NCBI GenBank assembly: GCA_018267135.1 | Contig: JAFDZA010000003.1 | Location: 1 to 41,525 of the forward strand | Length of the DNA: 41,525 bases | Direction of reading: 5' to 3' | From: Bacteroidota bacterium | Lineage (GTDB): Bacteria; Bacteroidota; Bacteroidia; Cytophagales; Cyclobacteriaceae | Shown: positions 18,817-25,808 of the stretch, in pieces | Numbering within the stretch: position 1 is the first letter of the stretch | Layout: the number at the start of each line of letters is the position of its first letter | Position numbers and translations under genes: made by a program | Notes under the pieces: generated by a model | Database searches by the model: none | Told to the model about the DNA's origin: nothing | Seen by the model: only the letters and a program-made list of their open reading frames with translations

Positions 18817-18818
18817 AT

Positions 18819-18834
18819 TTTAGACAAGTCTAAA
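18819..18834 (-). promoter_or_regulatory. Palindromic operator (7-2-7) overlapping the receptor promoter
   Basis: TTTAGAC-AA-GTCTAAA is a perfect 16-bp dyad ending 3 nt before the receptor ATG. On the minus strand it contains TAGACTTG, a one-mismatch TAnnTTTG element, with a TTTTTTG run about 23 nt upstream. A second half-like copy, ATTTATCTAAA, lies just upstream. The form resembles operators of DtxR/MntR-type metal-responsive repressors; that assignment is by shape only. Confidence 0.55.
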
Positions 18835-18916
18835 TGTTTTTTTAGATAAATTAAACAAAAAATTAAAAAGATAGGATCGGTTAATCAATCCGGAGGCAGA
18901 TGTTTCAATAAAAAAA

Positions 18917-19261
18917 TTAACTGAATAGGGAGGGTGGAGCCCGGTCTTTAGAAAAAGAAACAGGAATAAAGAAATACGAGAAAATAGGGCAAGACCGTAC
19001 TACGGCATAAAAAGTCTGCTCAAAAACAGTTGTTGTGTTCTCAATAAATGAGTGATTAAAAAAATCAACCGCACACACCCGGCAGTGTTCGCCATCGTGG
19101 GTTTGTACACCGGCTTCACCGCTTTTTAACGGAACGGACGAAGTAGATTTAAGCCGGTGGATATCATGATTTTTATGAAAGAAGTTTACGGCTACCTGTG
19201 CAAACAGCAACGTGCCGATAAGCAACCCCGATAAAACCAGCCGGAACAACCTTAACTTCAT
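18917..19261 (-). CDS. Small exported His/Cys-containing protein
   Basis: This is a 114-residue protein. A hydrophobic signal or anchor spans about residues 7-25. It is followed by HKNHDIH (about 29-35) and by HDGEHCRVCAVDFFNH (about 55-70), which offers two cysteines (CxxC) and several histidines as a possible metal site. A second hydrophobic stretch near residues 83-103 (FYAVVRSCPIFSYFFIPVSF) may be a second membrane segment. Small proteins with this kind of motif are often found beside TonB receptors for metals. It lies 100 bp upstream of the receptor gene, which has its own operator-like site, so it may be in the same regulon rather than the same transcript. Metal binding is inferred. Confidence 0.72.
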   Translation of the reverse strand: MKLRLFRLVLSGLLIGTLLFAQVAVNFFHKNHDIHRLKSTSSVPLKSGEAGVQTHDGEHCRVCAVDFFNHSFIENTTTVFEQTFYAVVRSCPIFSYFFIPVSFSKDRAPPSLFS

Positions 19262-19294
19262 GGCTCAAAAATAAGAAAAGTAGTGTGGCTTAAG

Positions 19295-19306
19295 ATTACC
19301 GGTAAT
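19295..19306. promoter_or_regulatory. Perfect 12-bp palindrome in a divergent promoter region
   Basis: ATTACCGGTAAT lies between the divergent genes for the His/Cys-rich protein and serine ammonia-lyase, 27 bp before the sdaAA -7 element. It could be an operator for either side. Only the symmetry and position support this. Confidence 0.3.
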
Positions 19307-19332
19307 ATAAAACCCAAAATACATTGAACCTA

Positions 19333-19340
19333 TACCTTTG
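19333..19340 (+). promoter_or_regulatory. Candidate -7 promoter element for sdaAA
   Basis: TACCTTTG, followed by CCGCG, fits the TAnnTTTG consensus. Transcription would start near 19347. The element lies downstream of an in-frame ATG at 19324, so the true start codon should be the later ATG at 19381. No -33 TTTG is clear. Confidence 0.5.
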
Positions 19341-19380
19341 CCGCGAAAGTCGTTACCTTGCACAACCAACAAAAAACAGT

Positions 19381-20280
19381 ATGGCTTATTTATTCGATTC
19401 CTTTGAGGGCTGGAAAAACTACTGCCTCGAAAAGAAAATTACCCTGGCCGATACCGTGCTCGAGTATGAGCGCGAACAAAAAGGCAGAACCCACAGCGAA
19501 ATAAACGAAGGGCTGATGAAGGCCTGGAAGGTGATGAAAGAGGCCGTACGCACCGGGCTGGAAGAAGACATGACTTCCCGCTCGGGCATGGTAAGCAACG
19601 GAGCTAAAAAAGTATTCCGTCATCCGGTTACGGTATTGTCGCCTGAATTTCAAAAACTGATTTCGCGGGCGCTGGCCGCCAAAGAGGTAAATTCGTGCAT
19701 GGGCCGTGTGGTGGCAGCCCCCACAGCCGGGGCCAGCGGCATCATGCCGGGTGTGCTTTACACCTTGCAGGAAATTCATCAGGTAGATGATGAAAAAATA
19801 ATTGAAGCCATGATGGTGGCGGCCGGTATCGCCATCATTATAGAACAAAAAGCATCTATTGCCGGGGCCGTGGGCGGATGCCAGGCCGAAACCGGCACGG
19901 CCGCTGCCATGGGGGCCGGAGCCATTGTCTATTGCTTAGGTGGCAACGTTAATCAGGTATTCAATTCCGTAGCCATCACCCTTCAGTGTATGCTGGGATT
20001 AGTGTGCGATCCCGTAGCGGGGTTAGTTGAAATTCCCTGCGTGGTACGAAACGCCAGTGCAGCTGCCATTGCCAACAGTTCGGCACAAATTGCGTTGGCC
20101 GATGTAAGTAGTATTATACCGGTTGATGAGGTGGTGGAAGCTATGGGTGAGATCGGCTCCAGCATGGAAACACGTTATAAGGAAACGGCTTTGGGTGGTT
20201 TGGCCGCTACCAAAACGGGGCAAGCCATTGCGAAAAAAGTGTTGATCAGAGATATTGAAGTGCTGCCCGATGAGTCGTAA
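19381..20280 (+). CDS. sdaAA: L-serine ammonia-lyase, iron-sulfur type, alpha subunit
   Basis: This is the catalytic alpha subunit of the oxygen-sensitive [4Fe-4S] enzyme that turns L-serine into pyruvate and ammonia. With the ATG at 19381 the protein has 299 residues, the normal size for a split alpha subunit. Family motifs are SRSGMVSNGAKK (about 66-77), SCMGRVVAAPTAGASGIMPG (about 105-124), and GGCQAETGTAAAMGAG. Cysteines C167, C209 (LVCDPVAGLVEIPC) and C220 are the expected cluster ligands. An upstream in-frame ATG at 19324 was rejected because it precedes the promoter element and encodes an unrelated 19-residue tail. The beta subunit gene (sdaAB) is not in the window, so it must lie elsewhere. 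Confidence 0.96.
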   Translation: MAYLFDSFEGWKNYCLEKKITLADTVLEYEREQKGRTHSEINEGLMKAWKVMKEAVRTGLEEDMTSRSGMVSNGAKKVFRHPVTVLSPEFQKLISRALAAKEVNSCMGRVVAAPTAGASGIMPGVLYTLQEIHQVDDEKIIEAMMVAAGIAIIIEQKASIAGAVGGCQAETGTAAAMGAGAIVYCLGGNVNQVFNSVAITLQCMLGLVCDPVAGLVEIPCVVRNASAAAIANSSAQIALADVSSIIPVDEVVEAMGEIGSSMETRYKETALGGLAATKTGQAIAKKVLIRDIEVLPDES

Positions 20281-20307
20281 TAGAATGATAGCAAAAAGCG
20301 CAACCCT

Positions 20308-20763
20308 TCAGGTCAGCACATCGGGCAAATCTATCTTACCCAAAGCATAAATAATAGACGTAAGTACCAGCGCCCACAACAGCGCACTGATCAGCATAAA
20401 AATCAAAATTTTTTCTTTGGGTTTCCCTAAGCTCACGGCCAATATGGTGCCTCCGATCGGGGTAAGAAAAAGAGGAGTCAGTACCGCGATGCCGGTAAGG
20501 CCGTACTTTTTTAAAAAATTACTATACCATTTTTGCTTTTCGGGATGTTCGGCTTTATTTCTGAAAAAACGGTTCAGCAATTTATGACGCAGCCAATCGC
20601 CAAAATAAGTAAAGGCCACCACACTCAGCATCATACCTCCTACGGTTGCCAGAAAAGTGGTAACAAAATGCAGATGCAACTTATAGCCCGCCAGTGGGCC
20701 AAAAATAAATTTTATGGCACTGGATAAAAAAACAGGTATCGCTTTTAAGATTTCTTCTTTCAT
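20308..20763 (-). CDS. Small integral membrane protein, possible small multidrug-export/DedA-like
   Basis: This protein of about 151 residues has four predicted membrane segments. The first is near the N-terminus (AIPVFLSSAIKFIFGPLAGY), the second includes FLATVGGMMLSVVAFTYFG, then a charged cytoplasmic loop (RHKLLNRFFRNKAEHPEKQK). The last two are YGLTGIAVLTPLFLTPIGG and IFMLISALLWALVLTSIIYAL. A hairpin rich in proline and glycine (LTPLFLTPIGGTILAVSLG) recalls the COG2426/DedA-like membrane fold. The start at 20763 (MKEEILKAI) is preferred over an upstream in-frame ATG three codons earlier. It converges with sdaAA. The transported substrate, if any, is unknown. Confidence 0.75.
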   Translation of the reverse strand: MKEEILKAIPVFLSSAIKFIFGPLAGYKLHLHFVTTFLATVGGMMLSVVAFTYFGDWLRHKLLNRFFRNKAEHPEKQKWYSNFLKKYGLTGIAVLTPLFLTPIGGTILAVSLGKPKEKILIFMLISALLWALVLTSIIYALGKIDLPDVLT

Positions 20764-20852
20764 GTTACACATTCAGGCACCCCAGAGATATCTGCTTATC
20801 AAATCTAAAAAAGAAAATTATTTTCGTGTAAATTACAACAAGTACTGTGTTC

Positions 20853-21794
20853 ATGAAAGCCTCCTCAAAAATTAAAAGTGAGTATCATCTGCTGCGGCAA
20901 CTGTGCGAAATCCATGCTCCCTCGGGAAGCGAAAGAGCAATGAAAGATTTCCTTCTTTCCTACATTCACCGGCAAAAAAAGAAATGGACGGTAATCCCTG
21001 AAATCATAGAAGGGGAAGATTTTCAAGATTGCCTGATTCTTAAATTTGGTCGCCCGCGCACAGCTATTTTTGCTCACATGGATACCGTAGGCTTTACCGT
21101 GCGTTACTTTAACCAGCTCATATCTATCGGCAGCCCGGATGCCGAAGCCGGCACCAGGTTAGTGGGGCACGATGCCCAGGGAAAAATTGAATGCGAACTG
21201 GAGTACGACAAAGAGAATCATGCATTTTATAAATTTGGCAGACCGATTGAACGGGGCACCACCCTTACCTATAAAATTGATTTTAGAGAAACCAAAGAAT
21301 TTATTCAATCACCCTACTTAGACAATCGCCTGGGTATTTTTAATGCGCTAAAAGTAGCCGAAACATTAAAAAACGGAGTACTTGTTTTTAGCTGCTGGGA
21401 AGAGCACGGAGGCGGATCGGCAAATTATTTGGCCAAGTATATTTACAAAAAATGGAACGTGCGTCAGGCTTTAATTTCAGACATCACGTGGGTATCGGAT
21501 GGCATAGACCACGGCCAGGGCGTAGCTATTTCGCTGCGCGATAGAAATATTCCACGCCTCAGTTTTGTAGAGAAAATCATCAACATAGCCAAAAAAAATA
21601 AAATTGCTTATCAATTAGAAGTGGAAGGTTCGGGCTCGAGCGATGGCGGAGAGTTGCAGCGCGGCCACTTACCCTTCGACTGGTGTTTTGTGGGGGCGCC
21701 TGAACAGGGAGCCCATTCCCCACACGAAAAAGTACACAAAAAAGATATTCAGGCCATGATATGTCTTTACCATACTTGTATGAATAACCTTTAG
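20853..21794 (+). CDS. M42-type zinc aminopeptidase
   Basis: This is a cytoplasmic aminopeptidase of about 313 residues with the M42/M28 two-metal fold (glutamyl aminopeptidase/FrvX-like). Expected motifs are present: APSGSER near the N-terminus, FAHMDTVGF (first metal His/Asp), YLDNRLGI (bridging Asp), CWEEHGGGSAN (Glu catalytic/metal), SDITWVSDGIDHGQGVAIS, SGSSDGGELQRG, and GAHSPHEKVHKKD (last His). The family normally has about 340-360 residues, so this is slightly short. A GTG two codons upstream (20847) is in frame; the ATG at 20853 is preferred. It precedes the aldehyde dehydrogenase gene by 48 bp on the same strand. Peptide turnover is the likely role. Confidence 0.88.
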   Translation: MKASSKIKSEYHLLRQLCEIHAPSGSERAMKDFLLSYIHRQKKKWTVIPEIIEGEDFQDCLILKFGRPRTAIFAHMDTVGFTVRYFNQLISIGSPDAEAGTRLVGHDAQGKIECELEYDKENHAFYKFGRPIERGTTLTYKIDFRETKEFIQSPYLDNRLGIFNALKVAETLKNGVLVFSCWEEHGGGSANYLAKYIYKKWNVRQALISDITWVSDGIDHGQGVAISLRDRNIPRLSFVEKIINIAKKNKIAYQLEVEGSGSSDGGELQRGHLPFDWCFVGAPEQGAHSPHEKVHKKDIQAMICLYHTCMNNL

Positions 21795-21817
21795 TATAAA
21801 CTCTGATTCTTTTCTTC

Positions 21818-21825
21818 TAAGTTTG
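21818..21825 (+). promoter_or_regulatory. Candidate -7 element for the aldehyde dehydrogenase gene
   Basis: TAAGTTTG matches TAnnTTTG and is 17 bp before the ATG at 21843, leaving a leader of roughly 10 nt. No good -33 element is seen at 19-21 nt upstream. Confidence 0.4.
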
Positions 21826-21842
21826 CGTTTATATTCAACACT

Positions 21843-23384
21843 ATGAAAAATTTTGGAATAGGTGAAGCACTTCATACCCTGGGAATAAAAAAATCTAACC
21901 CGGGTACTTCTACCGGCAAGAAATGGATCAAAACATCCGGGACCTACATAGATTGTCATTCTCCCGCAGACGGGAAACTCATCGGCCGCATTCAGACCAC
22001 CGATGAAAAATCCTTTGAAAAAGTAGTGAGGCAGGCTGGTCAGGCATTTACACAGTGGCGAATGTTGCCTGCCCCTAAACGGGGCGACATCGTCAGGCAG
22101 ATTGGCGAATCGCTGCGCCAGCATAAAGAACAATTAGGGAAACTGGTTTCGTACGAAATGGGAAAATCCTATCAGGAAGGGTTAGGCGAAGTGCAGGAGA
22201 TGATTGACATCTGCGATTTGGCCGTGGGGCTTTCGCGCCAACTGAACGGACTCACCATGCACTCCGAAAGACCGTACCATCGTATGTATGAGCAATACCA
22301 CCCGCTGGGCATCGTGGGCATTATTACTGCGTTTAATTTTCCGGTGGCTGTATGGAGCTGGAATGCCATGATTGCCTGGGTATGTGGCGATGTGTGTATA
22401 TGGAAGCCCTCCGAAAAGACCCCGTTGTGCAGCATTGCCTGCCAAAATATCGCTACTGAAGTTTTTGAAAGAAATGGCGTACCCGAAGGCGTATCTTGTA
22501 TCGTTAATGGAGATTATAAAGTAGGACAATGGATGTGCGCTCATGAAAATATTCCGTTGATATCCGCCACCGGGTCAGTGCGTATGGGGAAAGCCGTAGG
22601 CCAAACTCTGGCAGCACGGCTGGGTAGAGCCTTGTTGGAACTGGGCGGAAACAACGCCATCATTATTACCGAAAATGCAAACCTGGATATGGCCATTCGC
22701 GGAGCTGTGTTTGGGGCGGTGGGCACAGCCGGCCAGCGTTGCACCTCTACCCGAAGGCTTATTGTGCACGATCGGGTATATGACGAAGTAAAAAACCGGT
22801 TAACTAAAGCTTATACACAACTACGTATTGGCAACCCGCTGGACACCCTTAACCATGTGGGGCCGCTCATTGATAAGCTGGCTGTAAAAACATATAGTGC
22901 CGCCCTTCAAAAAATAAAAAAAGAAGGAGGCCACTTTGCCGTAAACGGCAAAGTATTAAAAGGCAAAGGTTACGAATCGGGTTGCTACGTAAAACCCGCC
23001 ATTGCCGAGGTGAAAAACGATTATGAAATTGTACAAGCCGAAACATTTGCCCCTATCCTGTACCTGATCCGGTACAAAACATTAGATGAAGCCATTGCTT
23101 TACAAAACGGTGTGAAGCAAGGTCTTTCTTCTTCGGTAATGACTACCCGCCTGCAAGACATGGAAAAGTTTCTTTCCCACGCAGGGTCTGATTGCGGCAT
23201 AGCCAATGTAAACATTGGCACCTCGGGTGCTGAAATCGGGGGCGCCTTTGGCGGTGAGAAAGAAACCGGGGGGGGCCGCGAATCCGGCTCGGATGCATGG
23301 AAAGTGTACATGCGAAGACAAACTAACACCATTAACTTTAGCGATAACCTGCCGTTGGCTCAAGGCATTAAATTCGACCTTTAG
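21843..23384 (+). CDS. amaB: Aldehyde dehydrogenase, ALDH7/alpha-aminoadipic semialdehyde (piperideine-6-carboxylate) type
   Basis: This 513-residue NAD(P)-dependent dehydrogenase has the overall sequence of the ALDH7 (antiquitin/AmaB) group, which oxidises 2-aminoadipate-6-semialdehyde in lysine breakdown. Catalytic residues are in place: E266 in LLELGGNN and the nucleophile C300 in GTAGQRCTSTRR. The oxyanion Asn is in AFNFPVAVW (about residues 163-171), and cofactor-binding W/K/P is in CIWKPSEKTP (about 185-194). The near-C-terminal GGAFGGEKETGGGRESGSD is a family hallmark. No other lysine-degradation gene is in the window, so pathway membership is inferred. It follows the M42 peptidase gene by 48 bp. 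Confidence 0.92.
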   Translation: MKNFGIGEALHTLGIKKSNPGTSTGKKWIKTSGTYIDCHSPADGKLIGRIQTTDEKSFEKVVRQAGQAFTQWRMLPAPKRGDIVRQIGESLRQHKEQLGKLVSYEMGKSYQEGLGEVQEMIDICDLAVGLSRQLNGLTMHSERPYHRMYEQYHPLGIVGIITAFNFPVAVWSWNAMIAWVCGDVCIWKPSEKTPLCSIACQNIATEVFERNGVPEGVSCIVNGDYKVGQWMCAHENIPLISATGSVRMGKAVGQTLAARLGRALLELGGNNAIIITENANLDMAIRGAVFGAVGTAGQRCTSTRRLIVHDRVYDEVKNRLTKAYTQLRIGNPLDTLNHVGPLIDKLAVKTYSAALQKIKKEGGHFAVNGKVLKGKGYESGCYVKPAIAEVKNDYEIVQAETFAPILYLIRYKTLDEAIALQNGVKQGLSSSVMTTRLQDMEKFLSHAGSDCGIANVNIGTSGAEIGGAFGGEKETGGGRESGSDAWKVYMRRQTNTINFSDNLPLAQGIKFDL

Positions 23385-23466
23385 AAAAACAATGTATTAT
23401 TATTTCTAAAAGAGTTTTTTTATAAACAGCGAAATAGCTTATTTTTAAGATTGTGAAAAAACACCT

Positions 23467-23874
23467 ATGACAACCCGAAAATATCAATCTGTAATGCTTA
23501 TCGATGACAATGAAATCGATAACCTGATCAATCAAAAAATGATAGAGGCTGCAGCGGTTGCAGAAAACATATACACGCACACAGGTGCCAAAAGTGCGAT
23601 TGAATTTTTGAAGAATCTGGAAAAAATGAATCTGGCCGACAAAGTATTGCCCGATGTTATTTTTCTGGATATTGATATGCCGCTAATGGATGGGTTTCAA
23701 TTTTTAGATGAGTTTGAAACTCTTTCTCCGGTTGCTCGCAATAAATGTAAAATTATAATGCTTACCTCATCTATCAATCCTTTGGATTTTAACCGATCGA
23801 AAAAATACCCGAATGTGCGCCTGTATCTGAACAAGCCGCTTTCGCATGAAAGTATTTTAAAAATTGACGTGTAA
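23467..23874 (+). CDS. Single-domain response regulator (receiver only)
   Basis: This 135-residue CheY-like receiver has the acidic pair D13/D14 in LIDDNEID, phosphoacceptor D68 in FLDIDMPLMDG, the switch Thr T100 in MLTSS and the conserved Lys K123 in LNKPL. There is no output domain. Such stand-alone receivers with a variable region between the first helix and D68 are frequent in Bacteroidota and act by protein-protein contact or phosphotransfer. No sensor kinase is nearby. It is convergent with the next gene, with 16 bp between the stops. Confidence 0.95.
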   Translation: MTTRKYQSVMLIDDNEIDNLINQKMIEAAAVAENIYTHTGAKSAIEFLKNLEKMNLADKVLPDVIFLDIDMPLMDGFQFLDEFETLSPVARNKCKIIMLTSSINPLDFNRSKKYPNVRLYLNKPLSHESILKIDV

Positions 23875-23890
23875 CCTAAACCAGGTTGGT

Positions 23891-25351
23891 TCAGGCATCG
23901 GTTGCTCCTTCAATAGCTGCCAGCATTTCTACAAATCCATCATCCATCTTCACTAATGCGGTAGGAGCAAAATAGGTTACTTTTACCTGCTTAAACTTGG
24001 GAATAATAGCGCTTATTTTTTTGGCTTTTTCACGTTTAGCTTCACTGGTAGCCGTGCGTAAAATCTTTAAAAACAGCAGTACGTTTTCGCAATCATCTTT
24101 TCCAAAAGTGCGAATCTGGCGCTGCACGCTATTGGTTAGCTGGGTAAACAATTCATAGTCTCTCATCATACAATACTGCAAAGCCAACAAAGCCTTTACT
24201 TCCATCTGCACAAATGGGTATTTTTTAAGACTGATTTCGTTAAGCAACTGATTGATGATTTTGGCAGCCTCATCATACTTACCGATGTAGTAACAACTCA
24301 ACGCTTTGTAGCAGATATAGATAACATGTTTGGGTACATCTTGCAGGTCTGGTTCTATATCAACCAGTAAACTTTCATTTTCGGTGTAAAGGGTTTTTTC
24401 TGTGTTGTTGCGGGTGTGTCGTTCAATTTTAGAAATAAGAAACTGGGCGGTAAAGGTGTAATTAGAATAATTCATCAACAGCGTGGCGGTGGCATCGTTT
24501 ACTTCTTCGTAGTATTTTTCTGCCTGCCTAAATACGTTGTAATGGTTGTAGTACTCCAATCTTAAAAATTCGAATACCAGATTGAGATGGTAATAAAGCG
24601 GGTCAAGGTTATACGACTCAAATATCTTCTGCACTTTGGTAAAGATATCTTCAATGGCTTCGCCTTCGTGAGCCATATCGTCTGTTTCGACAAATAGCCG
24701 GTGAAACACCGTCATACAACTCTGGTAAACATACAGCCGGTGCGATTCGTATAGCTTACACACGTTCTGCATCTCTTTCATAACCAAATTCAATCCCAGT
24801 TTTTCGGTGGAATCGCCTGTAAAAAAATAATTACCGTATTTTTTTATGTAATCTGCCAGCAGGTCTTCCGCCTTGTCTACTGCAAGCATAAAAGCCACGT
24901 GGCGGTTATATAATTGTGAGTATGTAAAATATTCGGGCGAGTGAACGTGCATTTTTTTTAGCGATTTATACACCACAGTCAGCTCGCTGGCCAGGTCATA
25001 ATCTTGCAGTTCCTTCTCCAGTTTTCGAAGGGTGGCAATAGAGATAGTTCTTTTTTTGGTAAAGAGTACCTCATTCAGGTTAGCCACTTTCCGCAAAATA
25101 TCGGTGCGGGGGCTTTCCATCTGCTGCAGCAAATGCTCTTCTATTTTTTGGTTCAGACGCGAACGAAGTGTGTAATAGGCATTCGCATTTACCTCAAGTT
25201 CTACCATGATTTTGCTGTCGGAAAGCTGCCTCTCTCGTAAAGATCGCAGCACGTAGGCCGATTTCTCGGCATTGCTTTCCATGAGCGAATCATGTATTTC
25301 CTTGTAGTCTTTCTCTGAAAGTTGTTTAATGATGTTTTTTAGCTTGGCCAT
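23891..25351 (-). CDS. Helical-repeat hypothetical protein
   Basis: This is a 486-residue cytoplasmic protein with no signal peptide or membrane segment. It is almost wholly alpha-helical, and several TPR-like or HAT-like segments are visible, for example VIYICYKALSCYYIGKYDEAAKIINQ and MEVKALLALQYCMMRDYELF. The N-terminus (KLKNIIKQLSEKDYKEIHDSL, then AEKSAYVLRSLRER) looks like a conserved domain of Cytophagales proteins, but I cannot name it. The context (next to a receiver gene) does not define a role; a scaffold or adaptor function is plausible. Length and coding quality suggest a real gene. Confidence 0.85.
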   Translation of the reverse strand: MAKLKNIIKQLSEKDYKEIHDSLMESNAEKSAYVLRSLRERQLSDSKIMVELEVNANAYYTLRSRLNQKIEEHLLQQMESPRTDILRKVANLNEVLFTKKRTISIATLRKLEKELQDYDLASELTVVYKSLKKMHVHSPEYFTYSQLYNRHVAFMLAVDKAEDLLADYIKKYGNYFFTGDSTEKLGLNLVMKEMQNVCKLYESHRLYVYQSCMTVFHRLFVETDDMAHEGEAIEDIFTKVQKIFESYNLDPLYYHLNLVFEFLRLEYYNHYNVFRQAEKYYEEVNDATATLLMNYSNYTFTAQFLISKIERHTRNNTEKTLYTENESLLVDIEPDLQDVPKHVIYICYKALSCYYIGKYDEAAKIINQLLNEISLKKYPFVQMEVKALLALQYCMMRDYELFTQLTNSVQRQIRTFGKDDCENVLLFLKILRTATSEAKREKAKKISAIIPKFKQVKVTYFAPTALVKMDDGFVEMLAAIEGATDA

Positions 25352-25808
25352 GAATAGACTTTCTGATCTTTAAATATACTGATAAAAATAAAGCAGCCAA
25401 TAGGCATTATACAAAATGATACTTCTCGGGGGCGAAGCTATTAATCCTTTTTTCAAAAAAAAATGACAAATACTATTCTGGGGTGGCTAATCCGCACCAA
25501 AGCGTGTTAGTTTATTCTTTTAATTTCGATTCTAAATTCTTTAAGTTGCGTTTACCTGCTGGTAAAAAAACAAGTGGATATTTTTGGAAGCCGCGTTTTA
25601 TCAAGGGTGAGGGTTCGCATCTTGATTTATGGTTTTCATCTGTTTAATTGGTGGCTCAAATAAAAAATATTTTCTTATTGTGTAGGCTTTCTATTTTTGA
25701 GGAACAAAGAAATTCGATGTCATAAAAAAGGCTTGAACATATCCTGCTACAAATTGAGTATCACGATCCGATCATTCCATCTAACTTAAAAACAAAAACA
25801 ATTTACCC
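25352..25808. other. Intergenic region with candidate promoter for the DPP IV operon
   Basis: This 457-bp AT-rich stretch holds no convincing gene. TATTTTTG at 25692-25699 fits TAnnTTTG and lies 110 bp before the dipeptidyl peptidase ATG, making it the best promoter candidate for the four-gene run; the -33 box is weak. On the minus strand TTTTG and TATTTTTA, 21 bp apart near 25385-25418, may serve the divergent hypothetical gene. Confidence 0.4.

Noticed and set aside
19324..19380. Upstream extension of sdaAA by 19 codons
   Set aside because: The ATG at 19324 lies before the -7 promoter element and the extra residues do not match the family.
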